11,998 nucleotides of DNA, taken from NCBI GenBank assembly GCA_028690255.1, contig JAQVBP010000001.1:7717-19714 (forward strand). The letters are read 5' to 3'. The notes below the pieces were generated by a model, which worked only from the letters and a program-made list of their open reading frames with translations, did no database searches and was not told the DNA's origin. The translations under genes were made by a program, and so were the position numbers. Of the stretch, positions 1-7,217 are shown in pieces. The first letter of the stretch is position 1, and every line of letters begins with the position of its first letter. Origin of the DNA: Methanosarcinaceae archaeon. Lineage in GTDB: Archaea; Halobacteriota; Methanosarcinia; Methanosarcinales; Methanosarcinaceae.

Positions 1-178
1 AAAGCGGACTATCTCATTTATCTTGAAAAGTGATTTATAACCATTATTTCGGAAAAGTGGAGTAAAAACCTTTTTCCGAAAAATTTAGGTTAAAAATTCT
101 ATTCCGTAAAATTTGGGTTAAATAGCTCATTTCCTGGAAGATAAATAAGAAAAAGATGGCCCAAAGGGCTTCATCGGT
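1..178. other. AT-rich region downstream of ramA with inverted and direct repeats
   Basis: No gene is visible. There is a perfect 10-bp inverted repeat (TTTCGGAAAA at 47-56 and TTTTCCGAAA at 72-81, 15-nt loop). It overlaps an imperfect 28-bp tandem duplication (74-101 and 102-129, 21 of 28 identical, both beginning TTCCG). Because ramA ends at 179 on the minus strand, the inverted repeat lies about 100 nt beyond its stop and could act in transcript termination or 3' processing; that is inference. Confidence 0.4.
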
Positions 179-1810
179 TTAAATGAAGCACTTTGAGCTG
201 ATCTTGAGTTTTGTCATATCGATAGCTTCTTCGGGGCAGATGTTGACACAGCGGCGACAGCTTGTTCCGAGGCATTTCTGGCTGTCGTAGTGGGCGTATC
301 TGTTGCCGTCGAGTTCGATGATTTCTATTGCGTTTTCAGGGCATTCTTTTTCGCATTTGTGGCAGTGGACACACTTTTCTACGGGGACTTCGAGGGTTAT
401 GCCGATTTCTTTGAGTATGGCGAGGCCTTCTTTGCCGACTTCTTCGATGTCTTTGCTGACCCGTTTTTCGATGTTGGCGTGTTCAAGGGTTTCGGGAAGG
501 CGGGGGATTCCGTACATATCGAGCATCTGGTTGTACATCTCGATGGGCATGCCCTGGGTCCAGTAGGAGAGTTCGCAGAGGTAAAAGTTGTTGAAGGTGT
601 CACTGGTGGCCATCATGAGGTGGTCGGCAGTGATTTTTTTGGCAACCTCTATTACGTAATCGAGCCTGGCTTTGTCCATGACGAGTTCCCTTGCAAGGCC
701 GATTGAGGTGTTTCCGAATTGGAGGATGTTCTTTGCGAAGCCCGGGCAGGACCCTATCTGTCTTGCGCTTTCGGCGTCCACGTACGCTCCGGTAGCTCCT
801 GACATGTAGGCATTTTCCAGGTCTTCGTATTTGATGCCGGATTCAACGATCAGGGTGAGGTGGGCGGCCCGGATTGCTCCGATGGCTTTTCCGGCTTCTT
901 CCAGATCCTTATCGGTGATCTCGATTTCGGGGCCGAGGATGAGCCTTCCGTTGGGAAGGTTCGGAAGCTTTTTAATAAACCCGTTCTTGAGCGCCACGGC
1001 AAGGGCGGAAATCACTCCAGTGCCTGTAATGCCCACGGCCTCACAGCCGTAGTTTTCCTTTATTTCTCCGGAAAGGGGGTCGATCAGGTAGGCGTCCCGG
1101 GTTTCCATTTCTTTGTCAAGGACCCTGATTTTCCAGAACTCTCCTTCCTGTTTTACCCCACAGATGGCTCCGGGGCTTGCAAGCATCCCGCAGCTTATGC
1201 CCTGTCCTTCAATTGCGGGACCTGCAGCGGCGCTTGCGGTGATAATCCTGTCTCCCACCTTCAGGGCCATCTCGGCGTTTGTGCCGTAATCGGTTACCAG
1301 GGAAGGGGTGGTCTGGTTCAGGAAATCGGTCTCAAGCATCATTGCAAGGGCGTCTGCTCCTATTTCGTGCTTGATTGCCGGGGGCACGATAACCTCGCAG
1401 TTCGGCAGGTCAAGGGTCTTGAAGACCTCGGAGGCAGGGAAGACGCGGGCGTCTCTTGTTATATTTTCTACCCCAAGTTTTTTCTGTTTGTTTTTTCCGG
1501 CATAAGCCAGGTCCCTGATTTCCATGTTCTGGAAGAGAGAAAGCTGGATAGGGTTTCCGCAGACAGCTAGCCTTTCGATTTCGGAGGGGGCCACGTTAAA
1601 CAGCTGGAACATTCTCACGATTGTTTCGATCATGACCCCGTGAGCCACGTCTTCTCCGGTTGTGATGGCGAAGTCCAGGTGATCCATAACGTTTCCTCCG
1701 GGAAGAGGATGTCCCATCGTTATGACGGTCTTTATCGTTTCCTTTGTGTCGATGTCAATAAGCTGAGCCCTGAAACCACTTGTTCCAAGATCGAGTGCTA
1801 TGCCGTACAT
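179..1810 (-). CDS. ramA: RamA, ATP-dependent reductive activator of methylamine methyltransferase corrinoid proteins
   Basis: A 543-residue iron-sulfur protein. In Methanosarcina, RamA uses ATP and low-potential electrons to reduce the inactive Co(II) corrinoid of MtmC, MtbC or MttC to active Co(I). The N-terminus reads YGIALDLGTSG, the phosphate-1 type motif of the ASKHA/RACo-like ATPase fold, and the middle is typical of the DUF4445-like activator family. The C-terminus has two ferredoxin-type cysteine clusters, C480-x2-C483-x2-C486-x3-C490 and C513-x4-C518-x2-C521-x3-C525, expected to bind two [4Fe-4S] clusters. This is full length for the family. The ATG at 1810 is preceded by GGAGAT (minus strand, 1823-1818) with a 7-nt gap. 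It stands alone, divergent from mtbA, and stops with TAA. Assignment to RamA rather than a methanol- or methylthiol-specific paralogue rests on the methylamine gene neighbourhood as well as the sequence. Confidence 0.95.
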   Translation of the reverse strand: MYGIALDLGTSGFRAQLIDIDTKETIKTVITMGHPLPGGNVMDHLDFAITTGEDVAHGVMIETIVRMFQLFNVAPSEIERLAVCGNPIQLSLFQNMEIRDLAYAGKNKQKKLGVENITRDARVFPASEVFKTLDLPNCEVIVPPAIKHEIGADALAMMLETDFLNQTTPSLVTDYGTNAEMALKVGDRIITASAAAGPAIEGQGISCGMLASPGAICGVKQEGEFWKIRVLDKEMETRDAYLIDPLSGEIKENYGCEAVGITGTGVISALAVALKNGFIKKLPNLPNGRLILGPEIEITDKDLEEAGKAIGAIRAAHLTLIVESGIKYEDLENAYMSGATGAYVDAESARQIGSCPGFAKNILQFGNTSIGLARELVMDKARLDYVIEVAKKITADHLMMATSDTFNNFYLCELSYWTQGMPIEMYNQMLDMYGIPRLPETLEHANIEKRVSKDIEEVGKEGLAILKEIGITLEVPVEKCVHCHKCEKECPENAIEIIELDGNRYAHYDSQKCLGTSCRRCVNICPEEAIDMTKLKISSKCFI

Positions 1811-1912
1811 TTTTGAGATCTCCAGAAAAACAAATTATGCGAAATAATCCAGCTTGCTCGTTTAATTAGGGGCCTATGGATAATAGAGGCAGGACAGAGG
1901 TCCCGCAGGATG

Positions 1913-1920
1913 TATTTATA
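1913..1920 (-). promoter_or_regulatory. Candidate TATA box for ramA
   Basis: On the minus strand this reads TATAAATA, a good match to an archaeal TATA box. It predicts transcription starting near 1885-1890 and a leader of about 75-80 nt before the ramA ATG. The sequence immediately upstream, where the TFB recognition element would sit, is the end of the inverted-repeat element at 1921-2040. No transcript data support this; it is a sequence match only. Confidence 0.45.
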
Positions 1921-2040
1921 TTAGGACTTACGCAGTTGAACAAAAAAACCAGTAGCATGAAGCACCAAACTGTCTAAAACCCAATATTCATGACAAGCTC
2001 TCATGTGCTTGGTTTTACATCTCAAGTGCGTAACTCATAA
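1921..2040. mobile_element. 120-bp MITE-like element with terminal inverted repeats
   Basis: The left end reads TTAGGACTTACGCA. The right end, read on the opposite strand, is TTATGAGTTACGCA, giving 12 of 14 matches; extending both inward by TTGA gives about 16 of 19. Inside is a second inverted pair, TAAAACC (1975-1981) with GGTTTTA (2011-2017). There is no room for a transposase. Ends of the type GGACTTACGCA are common on bacterial and archaeal insertion sequences, so this looks like a non-autonomous derivative or internally deleted relic. No convincing target-site duplication is visible because both flanks are simple TA-rich sequence. Confidence 0.5.
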
Positions 2041-2107
2041 ATATATACGATCTGAGCCATACAATTAATTAAATTATATTGTTAATGATAACTATGGTAT
2101 ATGAATC

Positions 2108-2412
2108 TTAAATAATGTGAACTACCGCTCGGCTGAAGACCGACTGGCTTCCTGGCTTCATACCCCGGAGCAACCTCCACGAGTCCACGGGCTCTTCCCG
2201 CCGTCCCGGCGGTGCATCTTTAATTAGTTCCTTTTGCTTGGCTATTTTCCAGTTACACTGGAAATCCCACAAATTTCCAATTTGTGCGATCGCAAAAGTG
2301 AGTGGTACTAAATCGGTACGTTAATATATTATTTTTTTGGCATTGAGCCAATATTGAAAAGTGGACGCTTATATCCCCGAAGCTAAAGACTTCGGGGTTT
2401 TACGCTGCATTC
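2108..2412 (-). mobile_element. Remnant of an IS200/IS605-type (TnpB-bearing) element, both ends retained
   Basis: Two subterminal structures typical of this family lie about 300 bp apart. Near 2375-2397 is a perfect 8-bp hairpin (CCCCGAAG, 7-nt loop, CTTCGGGG) flanked by CTTATAT and TTTTACGC. At 2112-2150, read on the minus strand, is a GGAAGCC...CGG...CAGCCGAGCGGTAGTTCAC pattern like the 3' end of tnpB, where the coding end overlaps the right end and the guide (omega) RNA. One minus-strand frame there reads EARKPVGLQPSGSS, reminiscent of the EAGSP-like tails of TnpB. A further perfect hairpin, CCGCCG-TCC-CGGCGG, lies at 2198-2212. The central transposase/TnpB body is missing, so it could be a deleted copy or a PATE-like non-autonomous element. 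The family call is from memory of such ends. Confidence 0.5.
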
Positions 2413-2795
2413 TATAAATTTTATATACCTTCTGTAATTCAGACGTTTGCAAGTCTCCCTGAACAATTTTCCCGAAGTTCTCCCTTAAAAGTTCCCGTTT
2501 ACAGGTTCCGATTAATAGTTATTTATGGATACTTCTGTTTGTATTTAAGGGTGAAGCCACTTGATTTTCCTATTGATTAAGCGCCAATCTTTCTGATACT
2601 TTAAACTTTTCGTCAGGGAGCTATCTGAAATCAAATTTACATGTTTTCAGATATATTTCACTCCTCTCCTCTCAATATTATACTATCATAATTATATATC
2701 AACGTTTAATTTATACCCTATAATACATACATATTTATACTATAATTTTTTGATAATAATCCTTGTATATTTATATACGAGAGAGGGATTAATAA
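2413..2795 (+). promoter_or_regulatory. AT-rich promoter and leader region of mtbA
   Basis: This stretch holds no gene. Several TATA-like boxes are present: TTTATATACC at 2419-2428, AATTTATACC around 2706-2716 and the palindromic GTATATTTATATAC at 2765-2778. The last is too close to the start codon to serve mtbA. The first would give a leader of about 340 nt, the second one of about 50 nt. The ribosome binding site GAGGG (2783-2787) sits 8 nt before the ATG. Which promoter is used cannot be decided from sequence. Confidence 0.4.
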
Positions 2796-3815
2796 ATGGC
2801 AGATTACACACCGAAAGAAAGATTATACCGTGCACTCAGGAAACAGCCAGTCGACAGGATGCCTGCCGTCTGTTTTACCCAGACCGGGACCGTCGAGCAG
2901 ATGGAAGCCTGTGGAGCCTTCTGGCCTGAGGCCCATGAAGATGCCCAGAAGATGGCAACCCTTGCAGAAGCCGGCCATACCGTGGTCGGTTTTGAAGCAA
3001 TCCGCCTCCCCTTCGACATCACTGCCGAAGCCGAACTCTTCGGCTGTGGAATCAAGGCCGGCACAAAGGAACAGCAGCCTTCCGTTATCAAGCACAGTGT
3101 GAGCACCCTGGAAGACCTCGAGAAGCTCAGGGAATACACTCTCGACGAAGGCAGAGTTTCCAAAGTCCTCGAAGCTGTAAAGATCGTAGCCGAGAAGTAC
3201 GGAAGCGAACTCCCAATCATAGGTTCCATGATCGGGCCTTTCTCCCTTGCCCAGCACATCAACGGAGACGCCTGGTTCGGCAACCTCTTCACCGGCAGCG
3301 AAATTGTCCCGGCACTCCTTGAGTTCTGTTCCGATTTCAACGTTGCATACGCAAAGGCAATGGTCGCAAACGGAGCCGACACCATAGCCATCATCGACCC
3401 GACCGCCAGCTACGAACTCATTGGTGGGGAGTTCTACGATAAGTACGCCGTACCTTACCAGAAAAAGATCGTTGATGCCATGAAGGAACTGGATGTCGCA
3501 ACCGTCCTCCACATCTGCGGAAACACCACCAATGGCCTTGCAATAATGGAAAAGACCGGTGTTGAAGCCATCAGCGTTGACCAGAAGGTAGACATGGCAA
3601 CCGCAGTCGGTAACGTGGAAAACGCCCTCATTGTCGGAAACATCGACCCTGTGGCCGTGCTCTGGAACGGAACCCCCGAAACCGTTGAAGAAGCATGCAA
3701 GAAGGTCCTGGATGCCGGCGTGGGCTTACTCACTATTGGATGCGGTACCGTCAGCATGACTCCAACCGTAAACCTTCAGAAAATGATTGAGTGCGCGAAA
3801 AACTTCACTTATTAA
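2796..3815 (+). CDS. mtbA: MtbA, methylcobamide:coenzyme M methyltransferase (methylamine-specific)
   Basis: A 339-residue zinc enzyme of the uroporphyrinogen decarboxylase-like (UroD) fold. It transfers the methyl group from the methylated corrinoid protein (MtmC here; MtbC and MttC elsewhere) to coenzyme M, the step that commits methylamine carbon to methanogenesis. The zinc ligands expected for MtbA/MtaA are visible: H239-x-C241 in LHICGNTT and C316 in TIGCGTVSM. Length is that of the family, and the N-terminus (YTPKERLYRALRKQPVDRMP) closely resembles known Methanosarcina MtbA rather than the methanol enzyme MtaA. The ATG is preceded by GAGAGGG with 8-nt spacing. It is divergent from ramA, monocistronic and followed by a hairpin/T-run. 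Confidence 0.93.
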   Translation: MADYTPKERLYRALRKQPVDRMPAVCFTQTGTVEQMEACGAFWPEAHEDAQKMATLAEAGHTVVGFEAIRLPFDITAEAELFGCGIKAGTKEQQPSVIKHSVSTLEDLEKLREYTLDEGRVSKVLEAVKIVAEKYGSELPIIGSMIGPFSLAQHINGDAWFGNLFTGSEIVPALLEFCSDFNVAYAKAMVANGADTIAIIDPTASYELIGGEFYDKYAVPYQKKIVDAMKELDVATVLHICGNTTNGLAIMEKTGVEAISVDQKVDMATAVGNVENALIVGNIDPVAVLWNGTPETVEEACKKVLDAGVGLLTIGCGTVSMTPTVNLQKMIECAKNFTY

Positions 3816-3829
3816 ATACCTGATTTTTA

Positions 3830-3858
3830 AGCTGGCCTCTGGCTAGCTCTTCTTTTTT
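3830..3858 (+). terminator. Terminator-like hairpin after mtbA
   Basis: AGCTGGCC (3830-3837) pairs with GGCTAGCT (3841-3848) through eight pairs including one G-U, with a TCT loop. It is followed by CTTCTTTTTT. It starts 15 nt after the mtbA stop codon. Confidence 0.55.
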
Positions 3859-4868
3859 AAGAGATTTTTTTAAATACTTCTCACTGTCCGGGGGCCTCAG
3901 GGGTCTGGAGCGGGTATAAATAACCGGCAAACAATCCCCGCCAGAGTCTGAACGGTTGAGAAAGAGAATTTGCGACTTCTGCGGAATTGGGTGAAATAAA
4001 ATCAAACGGTCATGCGTATATATTCTCTTTGCTTTTGGGAAAGCATTTTGAATTTAATAATACATCCGCATTCTGTATATATAAGGTAATAAAATAAATC
4101 CCCCATCTTATTCAATATTTATACTTTTCGCTCTACTTTATACTCATTTCCTTATATGGCATTTTCAAGCCGAAATTAGGTCAATTTTATCTTTACTTTA
4201 ACTATATTTTATCTTCCTATTTTTTTCCAATATCTTATGTTATAGTATATGTTTAACAAATATAGTATTCATTTATATAGTAGTATAACAATCTTTTAAC
4301 TAGGTAGTTGTCTCTGCGATGTCAGGGCAATACCACGCAGCTAAACTGTTGGGTAAATCCGGGATAAAATCTGTTATTCAGTTGGGATGATAAACAGGTT
4401 TGCAGTCTCTAATCAAAATAATTCCCTCAGTAAATGTCAAGAAAAACTGATTCACAATAATGCAGACTCCTTATTCATGTTAGAATTCCGGTAAAAGGGA
4501 TTCTACTAATGGCTCGTGGATAATGAGAATTGTTAGTGGATAGTGGATATTGTAGACAAATGAGATTGCTGTAAGTGTTTAGTAAATTGTTCTAAAAAGC
4601 TTTGCTAAGAAGCCCTTTGTCAATTTACTATAAAGTTAGCAATCCACATCCTGCCAAACGGCAGACCGGGATAAAAAGTCTTTTGAACCCATTTAGAGGT
4701 AACTGTAGATACGCATTAGCGGGAGCTATGGATATCTATAATTCCGAAATTCCGGTGTGGGTATGTGATACCAGAGCTTTTGGCACTTCGATGATTTTGC
4801 ATTTCAGGTCTGCATTTTGAGACATTATGCTGCGCAACCAGAATAAATCATGTATTGGAGGTTTAAAA
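3859..4868 (+). promoter_or_regulatory. Gene-free 1-kb promoter and probable long leader of mtmC-mtmB
   Basis: I see no convincing gene. An open frame at 4602-4820 begins with TTG, lacks a ribosome binding site and resembles nothing I know. TATA-like boxes occur at 4074-4085 (TGTATATATAAG), 4271-4281 (TTTATATAG) and, weaker, near 4628. From about 4300 the composition becomes more mixed, as in a transcribed leader. Notable elements are GTGGATA three times within 34 nt (4516, 4536, 4543) and a small hairpin CTGCC-AAAC-GGCAG at 4651-4664. Methyltransferase operons in Methanosarcina are known for long untranslated leaders, so regulation at this level is plausible but not shown. Confidence 0.4.
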
Positions 4869-5522
4869 ATGGCAAACGAAGAACTATTCGACAAACTTCG
4901 TGATTCAATTGTAAACCAGGACATATCTGGCTGTGTGGAATTAACAAATGAAGCTCTTGCTGAAGGAATTTCAGCACTTGATATTATCACAAAAGGTCTT
5001 TCCGTCGGGATGAAGATCATCGGGGACAAGTTCGAAGCCGCAGAGGTATTCCTGCCTCAGATCATGATGTCCGCAAAGGCAATGAAAGGCGCAATGGAAA
5101 TCCTCACCCCCGAACTCGTAAAGAACAGGGTTGCAGGAGAAGAAATAGGGACCGCAATCACCTTCGTTGCAGAAGGGGATATTCACGACATCGGCCACCG
5201 CCTTGTAACCACCATGCTTGGCGCAAACGGCTTTGACATCATCGATCTCGGCACTGACGTCCTCAACGAGACTGTTATTGAAGAAGCTGCAAAGCACAAG
5301 GGAGAAAAGATCATACTCGTAGGATCAGCTCTCATGACCACCTCCATGCTTGGCCAGAAGGACCTCATGGACAGGCTCGGGGAAGAAAAGCTACGGGACA
5401 GTGTAAAGTGCATGTTCGGAGGCGCACCCGTATCCGATGGCTGGATCGACGAAATTGGCGCAGACGCAACCGCAGAGAACGCTGCAGAAGCCGCAAAAAT
5501 TGCACTTAAAATCATGGAATAA
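4869..5522 (+). CDS. mtmC: MtmC, monomethylamine corrinoid protein
   Basis: A 217-residue cobalamin-binding protein that carries the methyl group between MtmB and MtbA. It has the usual two-part layout: a helical cap domain (roughly residues 1-90) and a Rossmann-like B12-binding domain with the signature D104-I-H106-D-I-G109, in which His106 is the expected lower axial cobalt ligand. SAL (153-155) and GG (184-185) complete the SxL and GG cobalamin motifs. The chosen ATG at 4869 has GGAGG at 4857-4861 with a 7-nt gap. An upstream in-frame extension to 4827 lacks such a site and would add 14 unlike residues. It lies 24 nt before mtmB, almost certainly cotranscribed. The pairing with mtmB and overall similarity point to MtmC rather than MtbC or MttC. 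Confidence 0.95.
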   Translation: MANEELFDKLRDSIVNQDISGCVELTNEALAEGISALDIITKGLSVGMKIIGDKFEAAEVFLPQIMMSAKAMKGAMEILTPELVKNRVAGEEIGTAITFVAEGDIHDIGHRLVTTMLGANGFDIIDLGTDVLNETVIEEAAKHKGEKIILVGSALMTTSMLGQKDLMDRLGEEKLRDSVKCMFGGAPVSDGWIDEIGADATAENAAEAAKIALKIME

Positions 5523-5546
5523 ACGTAGATAAAAGGAGACATTGAT

Positions 5547-6923
5547 ATGACATTTACCAAATCATTTGACTGCTACGAATTCTATGACCGTGCAAAAAAA
5601 GGCGAGAAATGTACTCAGGATGACTGGGATCTCATGACGATCCCCATGAAGGCCATGGAGCTCAAGCAGAAGTACGGGCTTGACTTCAAGAATGAGATCA
5701 TCCCTACCGACAAGGACATGATGGAGAAGCTTTTCAAAGCCGGGTTCGAGATGCTCCTTGAATGCGGTATTTACTGTACTGACACCCACAGAATCGTCAA
5801 GTACACCGAAGCCGAGATCTGGGATGCACTCAACAACGTCCAGAAGGAATTCACCTTAGGAACCGGCAGGGACGCCGTAAACGTCAGGAAGAGAGGCGTC
5901 GGCGACAGGAGAAAGCCCATTATCCAGGGGGGTCCTACCGGTTCTCCGATTTCTGAAGAAGTTTTCATGCCAGTTCACATGAGCTACGCCCTTGAGAAGG
6001 AAGTGGACACCATTGTGGACGGGGTTATGACCTCCGTTCGTGGCAAACCCCCAATTCCGGGTAGCCCCTACGAAGTGCTTGCATCCAAGACCGAGACCAG
6101 GCTCATCAAGCAGGCAGCAGCCATGGCAGGCCGCCCTGGGATGGGCATATAGGGCCCTGAGACTTCCCTGTCCGCTCAGGGAAACATCGCCTCTGACTGC
6201 TGTGGTGGCCAGATCTCCTCCGACAGCCACGAGGTATCTCAGTTAAACGAACTGAAGATCGACCTCGATGCAATCGCTGTTATCGCCCACTACAAGGGAA
6301 ACAGCGACCTCATCATGGACGAACAGATGCCAATTTTCGGCGGATACGCCGGCGGCATTGAAGAGACTACCATCGTGGACATCGCAACCCACATCAATGC
6401 CATCGTCATGAGCAGTGCAAGCTGGCACCTTGACGGGCCTGTCCACATCCGCTGGGGTTCAACCAACACCAGGGAAACCCTGACAATTGCGGGCTGGGCA
6501 TGTGCAACCATCAGTGAGTTCACAGACATCCTCTCCGGAAACCAGTACTACCCATGCGCTGGTCCCTGTACCGAGATGTGCCTCCTGGAGCTTTCTGCTC
6601 AGTCCATGACTGACACAGCATCAGGCCGTGAAATCCTCTCCGGAGTTGCAGCCGCAAAAGGTGTCGTGCAGGACAAGACTACCGGAATGGAAGCCAGAAT
6701 GATGGGCGAAGTCGCAAGGGCAACCTCAGGTATGGATATCACGGAAGTAAACGGTATCCTCGACAAGCTCATTGGCCTCTATGAGAAGGACTACGCAACT
6801 GCTCCTGCAGGTAAGACCTTCCAGGAATGTTACGACGTCATGACCGTAACCCCGACTGACGAGTACGTCCAGGTTTACGACGCTGCAAGGAAACAGCTCG
6901 AAGATCTCGGGCTTGTATTCTAA
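5547..6923 (+). CDS. mtmB: MtmB, monomethylamine methyltransferase with pyrrolysine at residue 202
   Basis: A 458-residue protein when the in-frame TAG at 6150-6152 is read through. The reading frame is unbroken on both sides (201 residues before, 256 after) and ends in TAA at 6921-6923. This length and the sequence around the amber codon (GRPGMGI-O-GPETSLSAQGN) match MtmB of Methanosarcina, in which UAG encodes pyrrolysine. Pyrrolysine is thought to bind and orient monomethylamine for methyl transfer to Co(I) of MtmC. The N-terminal TFTKSFDCYEFYDRA and C-terminal KQLEDLGLVF are family-typical. AAAGGAG lies 8 nt before the ATG. A conventional gene caller would wrongly split it into a 201-residue protein and a separate product starting at 6315. 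Transcription ends at the hairpin at 6946. Confidence 0.97.
6150..6152 (+). other. In-frame amber codon decoded as pyrrolysine
   Basis: TAG at codon 202 of mtmB, directly followed by GGGCCC. Every intact gene in the window terminates in TAA or TGA, so this is the only in-frame TAG. Decoding needs pylT tRNA and PylS, which are not in this window. Confidence 0.95.
6153..6240 (+). promoter_or_regulatory. PYLIS-type stem-loop downstream of the UAG codon
   Basis: Two nucleotides after the amber codon, CCCTGAG (6155-6161) pairs perfectly with CTCAGGG (6175-6181) around a 13-nt loop. This is the start of the structure described in mtmB transcripts as the pyrrolysine insertion element. Its contribution to readthrough in Methanosarcina is considered modest or non-essential. 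The exact 3' limit of the element is my estimate. Confidence 0.6.
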
Positions 6924-6945
6924 GTTGACCAACCCCAAACCCTTG

Positions 6946-6975
6946 CCAGCGAGTTTCTCGCTGGTATTTTTTTTT
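6946..6975 (+). terminator. Hairpin and T-run terminator of mtmCB
   Basis: CCAGCGAG (6946-6953) and CTCGCTGG (6957-6964) form a perfect 8-bp stem with a TTT loop. It is followed by TATTTTTTTTT and lies 22 nt after the mtmB stop. Confidence 0.8.
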
Positions 6976-7009
6976 AAAAATGTCGGGCGAAATCTTTAAA
7001 AACACCTGA

Positions 7010-7092
7010 TACAAATTATATGGATCATTTTCAAGGGTGAGGGTACCGAATGTAAAAATTCAGTGTGTGAATAAAATAAGGAGGATCTTAAA
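7010..7092 (+). promoter_or_regulatory. Candidate promoter and leader of the mtmP operon
   Basis: A TATA-like AAATTATATGG lies at about 7013-7022, after the mtmCB terminator. It would give a leader of roughly 45-50 nt. A strong ribosome binding site AAGGAGG (7078-7084) sits 8 nt before the ATG at 7093. The separation from mtmCB by a terminator suggests an independent transcript, but readthrough cannot be excluded. Confidence 0.4.
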
Positions 7093-7194
7093 ATGGATAT
7101 CTGGACAATTATTAACGGAACGATTTACCTCCTCGCTTTTGCACTGATGGGCTGGGTATTGCTGGACGCCAGTAAGGTGTCCGGAAAGAATTGA
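7093..7194 (+). CDS. 33-residue single-span membrane peptide upstream of mtmP
   Basis: A very short gene, MDIWTIINGTIYLLAFALMG followed by WVLLDASKVSGKN, stopping at TGA. The ATG follows an excellent ribosome binding site (AAGGAGG, 8-nt gap), which argues strongly that it is translated. Residues about 5-24 form one hydrophobic span with a short polar, positively charged C-terminal tail. It is the first gene of the permease operon, 23 nt before the likely mtmP ATG. Small accessory peptides of similar size accompany some sodium-solute symporters, so a role in assembly or stability of MtmP is a reasonable guess; I know of no proven function. Confidence 0.75.
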   Translation: MDIWTIINGTIYLLAFALMGWVLLDASKVSGKN

Positions 7195-7217
7195 TTTCCC
7201 GGAAAAAAGGTGATATC

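Noticed and set aside
59..70. A copy of the 17-bp array unit at the left end of the window (GGAGTAAAAACC)
   Set aside because: Only 10-11 bases match in AT-rich DNA and there is no repetition; likely chance.
290..1570. Plus-strand open frames opposite ramA
   Set aside because: They are antisense shadows of a GC-rich coding region, with low-complexity phenylalanine- and glycine-rich translations and no ribosome binding sites.
4602..4820. 72-codon open frame before mtmC
   Set aside because: TTG start without a ribosome binding site, no recognisable family, and it lies in the probable leader.
3859..4868. tRNA-Pyl gene (pylT) or another tRNA in the long spacer
   Set aside because: I looked for an amber anticodon stem-loop and a standard T-arm motif and found neither.
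5547..6152. A 201-residue truncated methyltransferase followed by a separate gene from 6315
   Set aside because: The frame continues without interruption after the TAG, and the joined 458-residue product matches full-length MtmB; the TAG is a pyrrolysine codon, not a disabling mutation.
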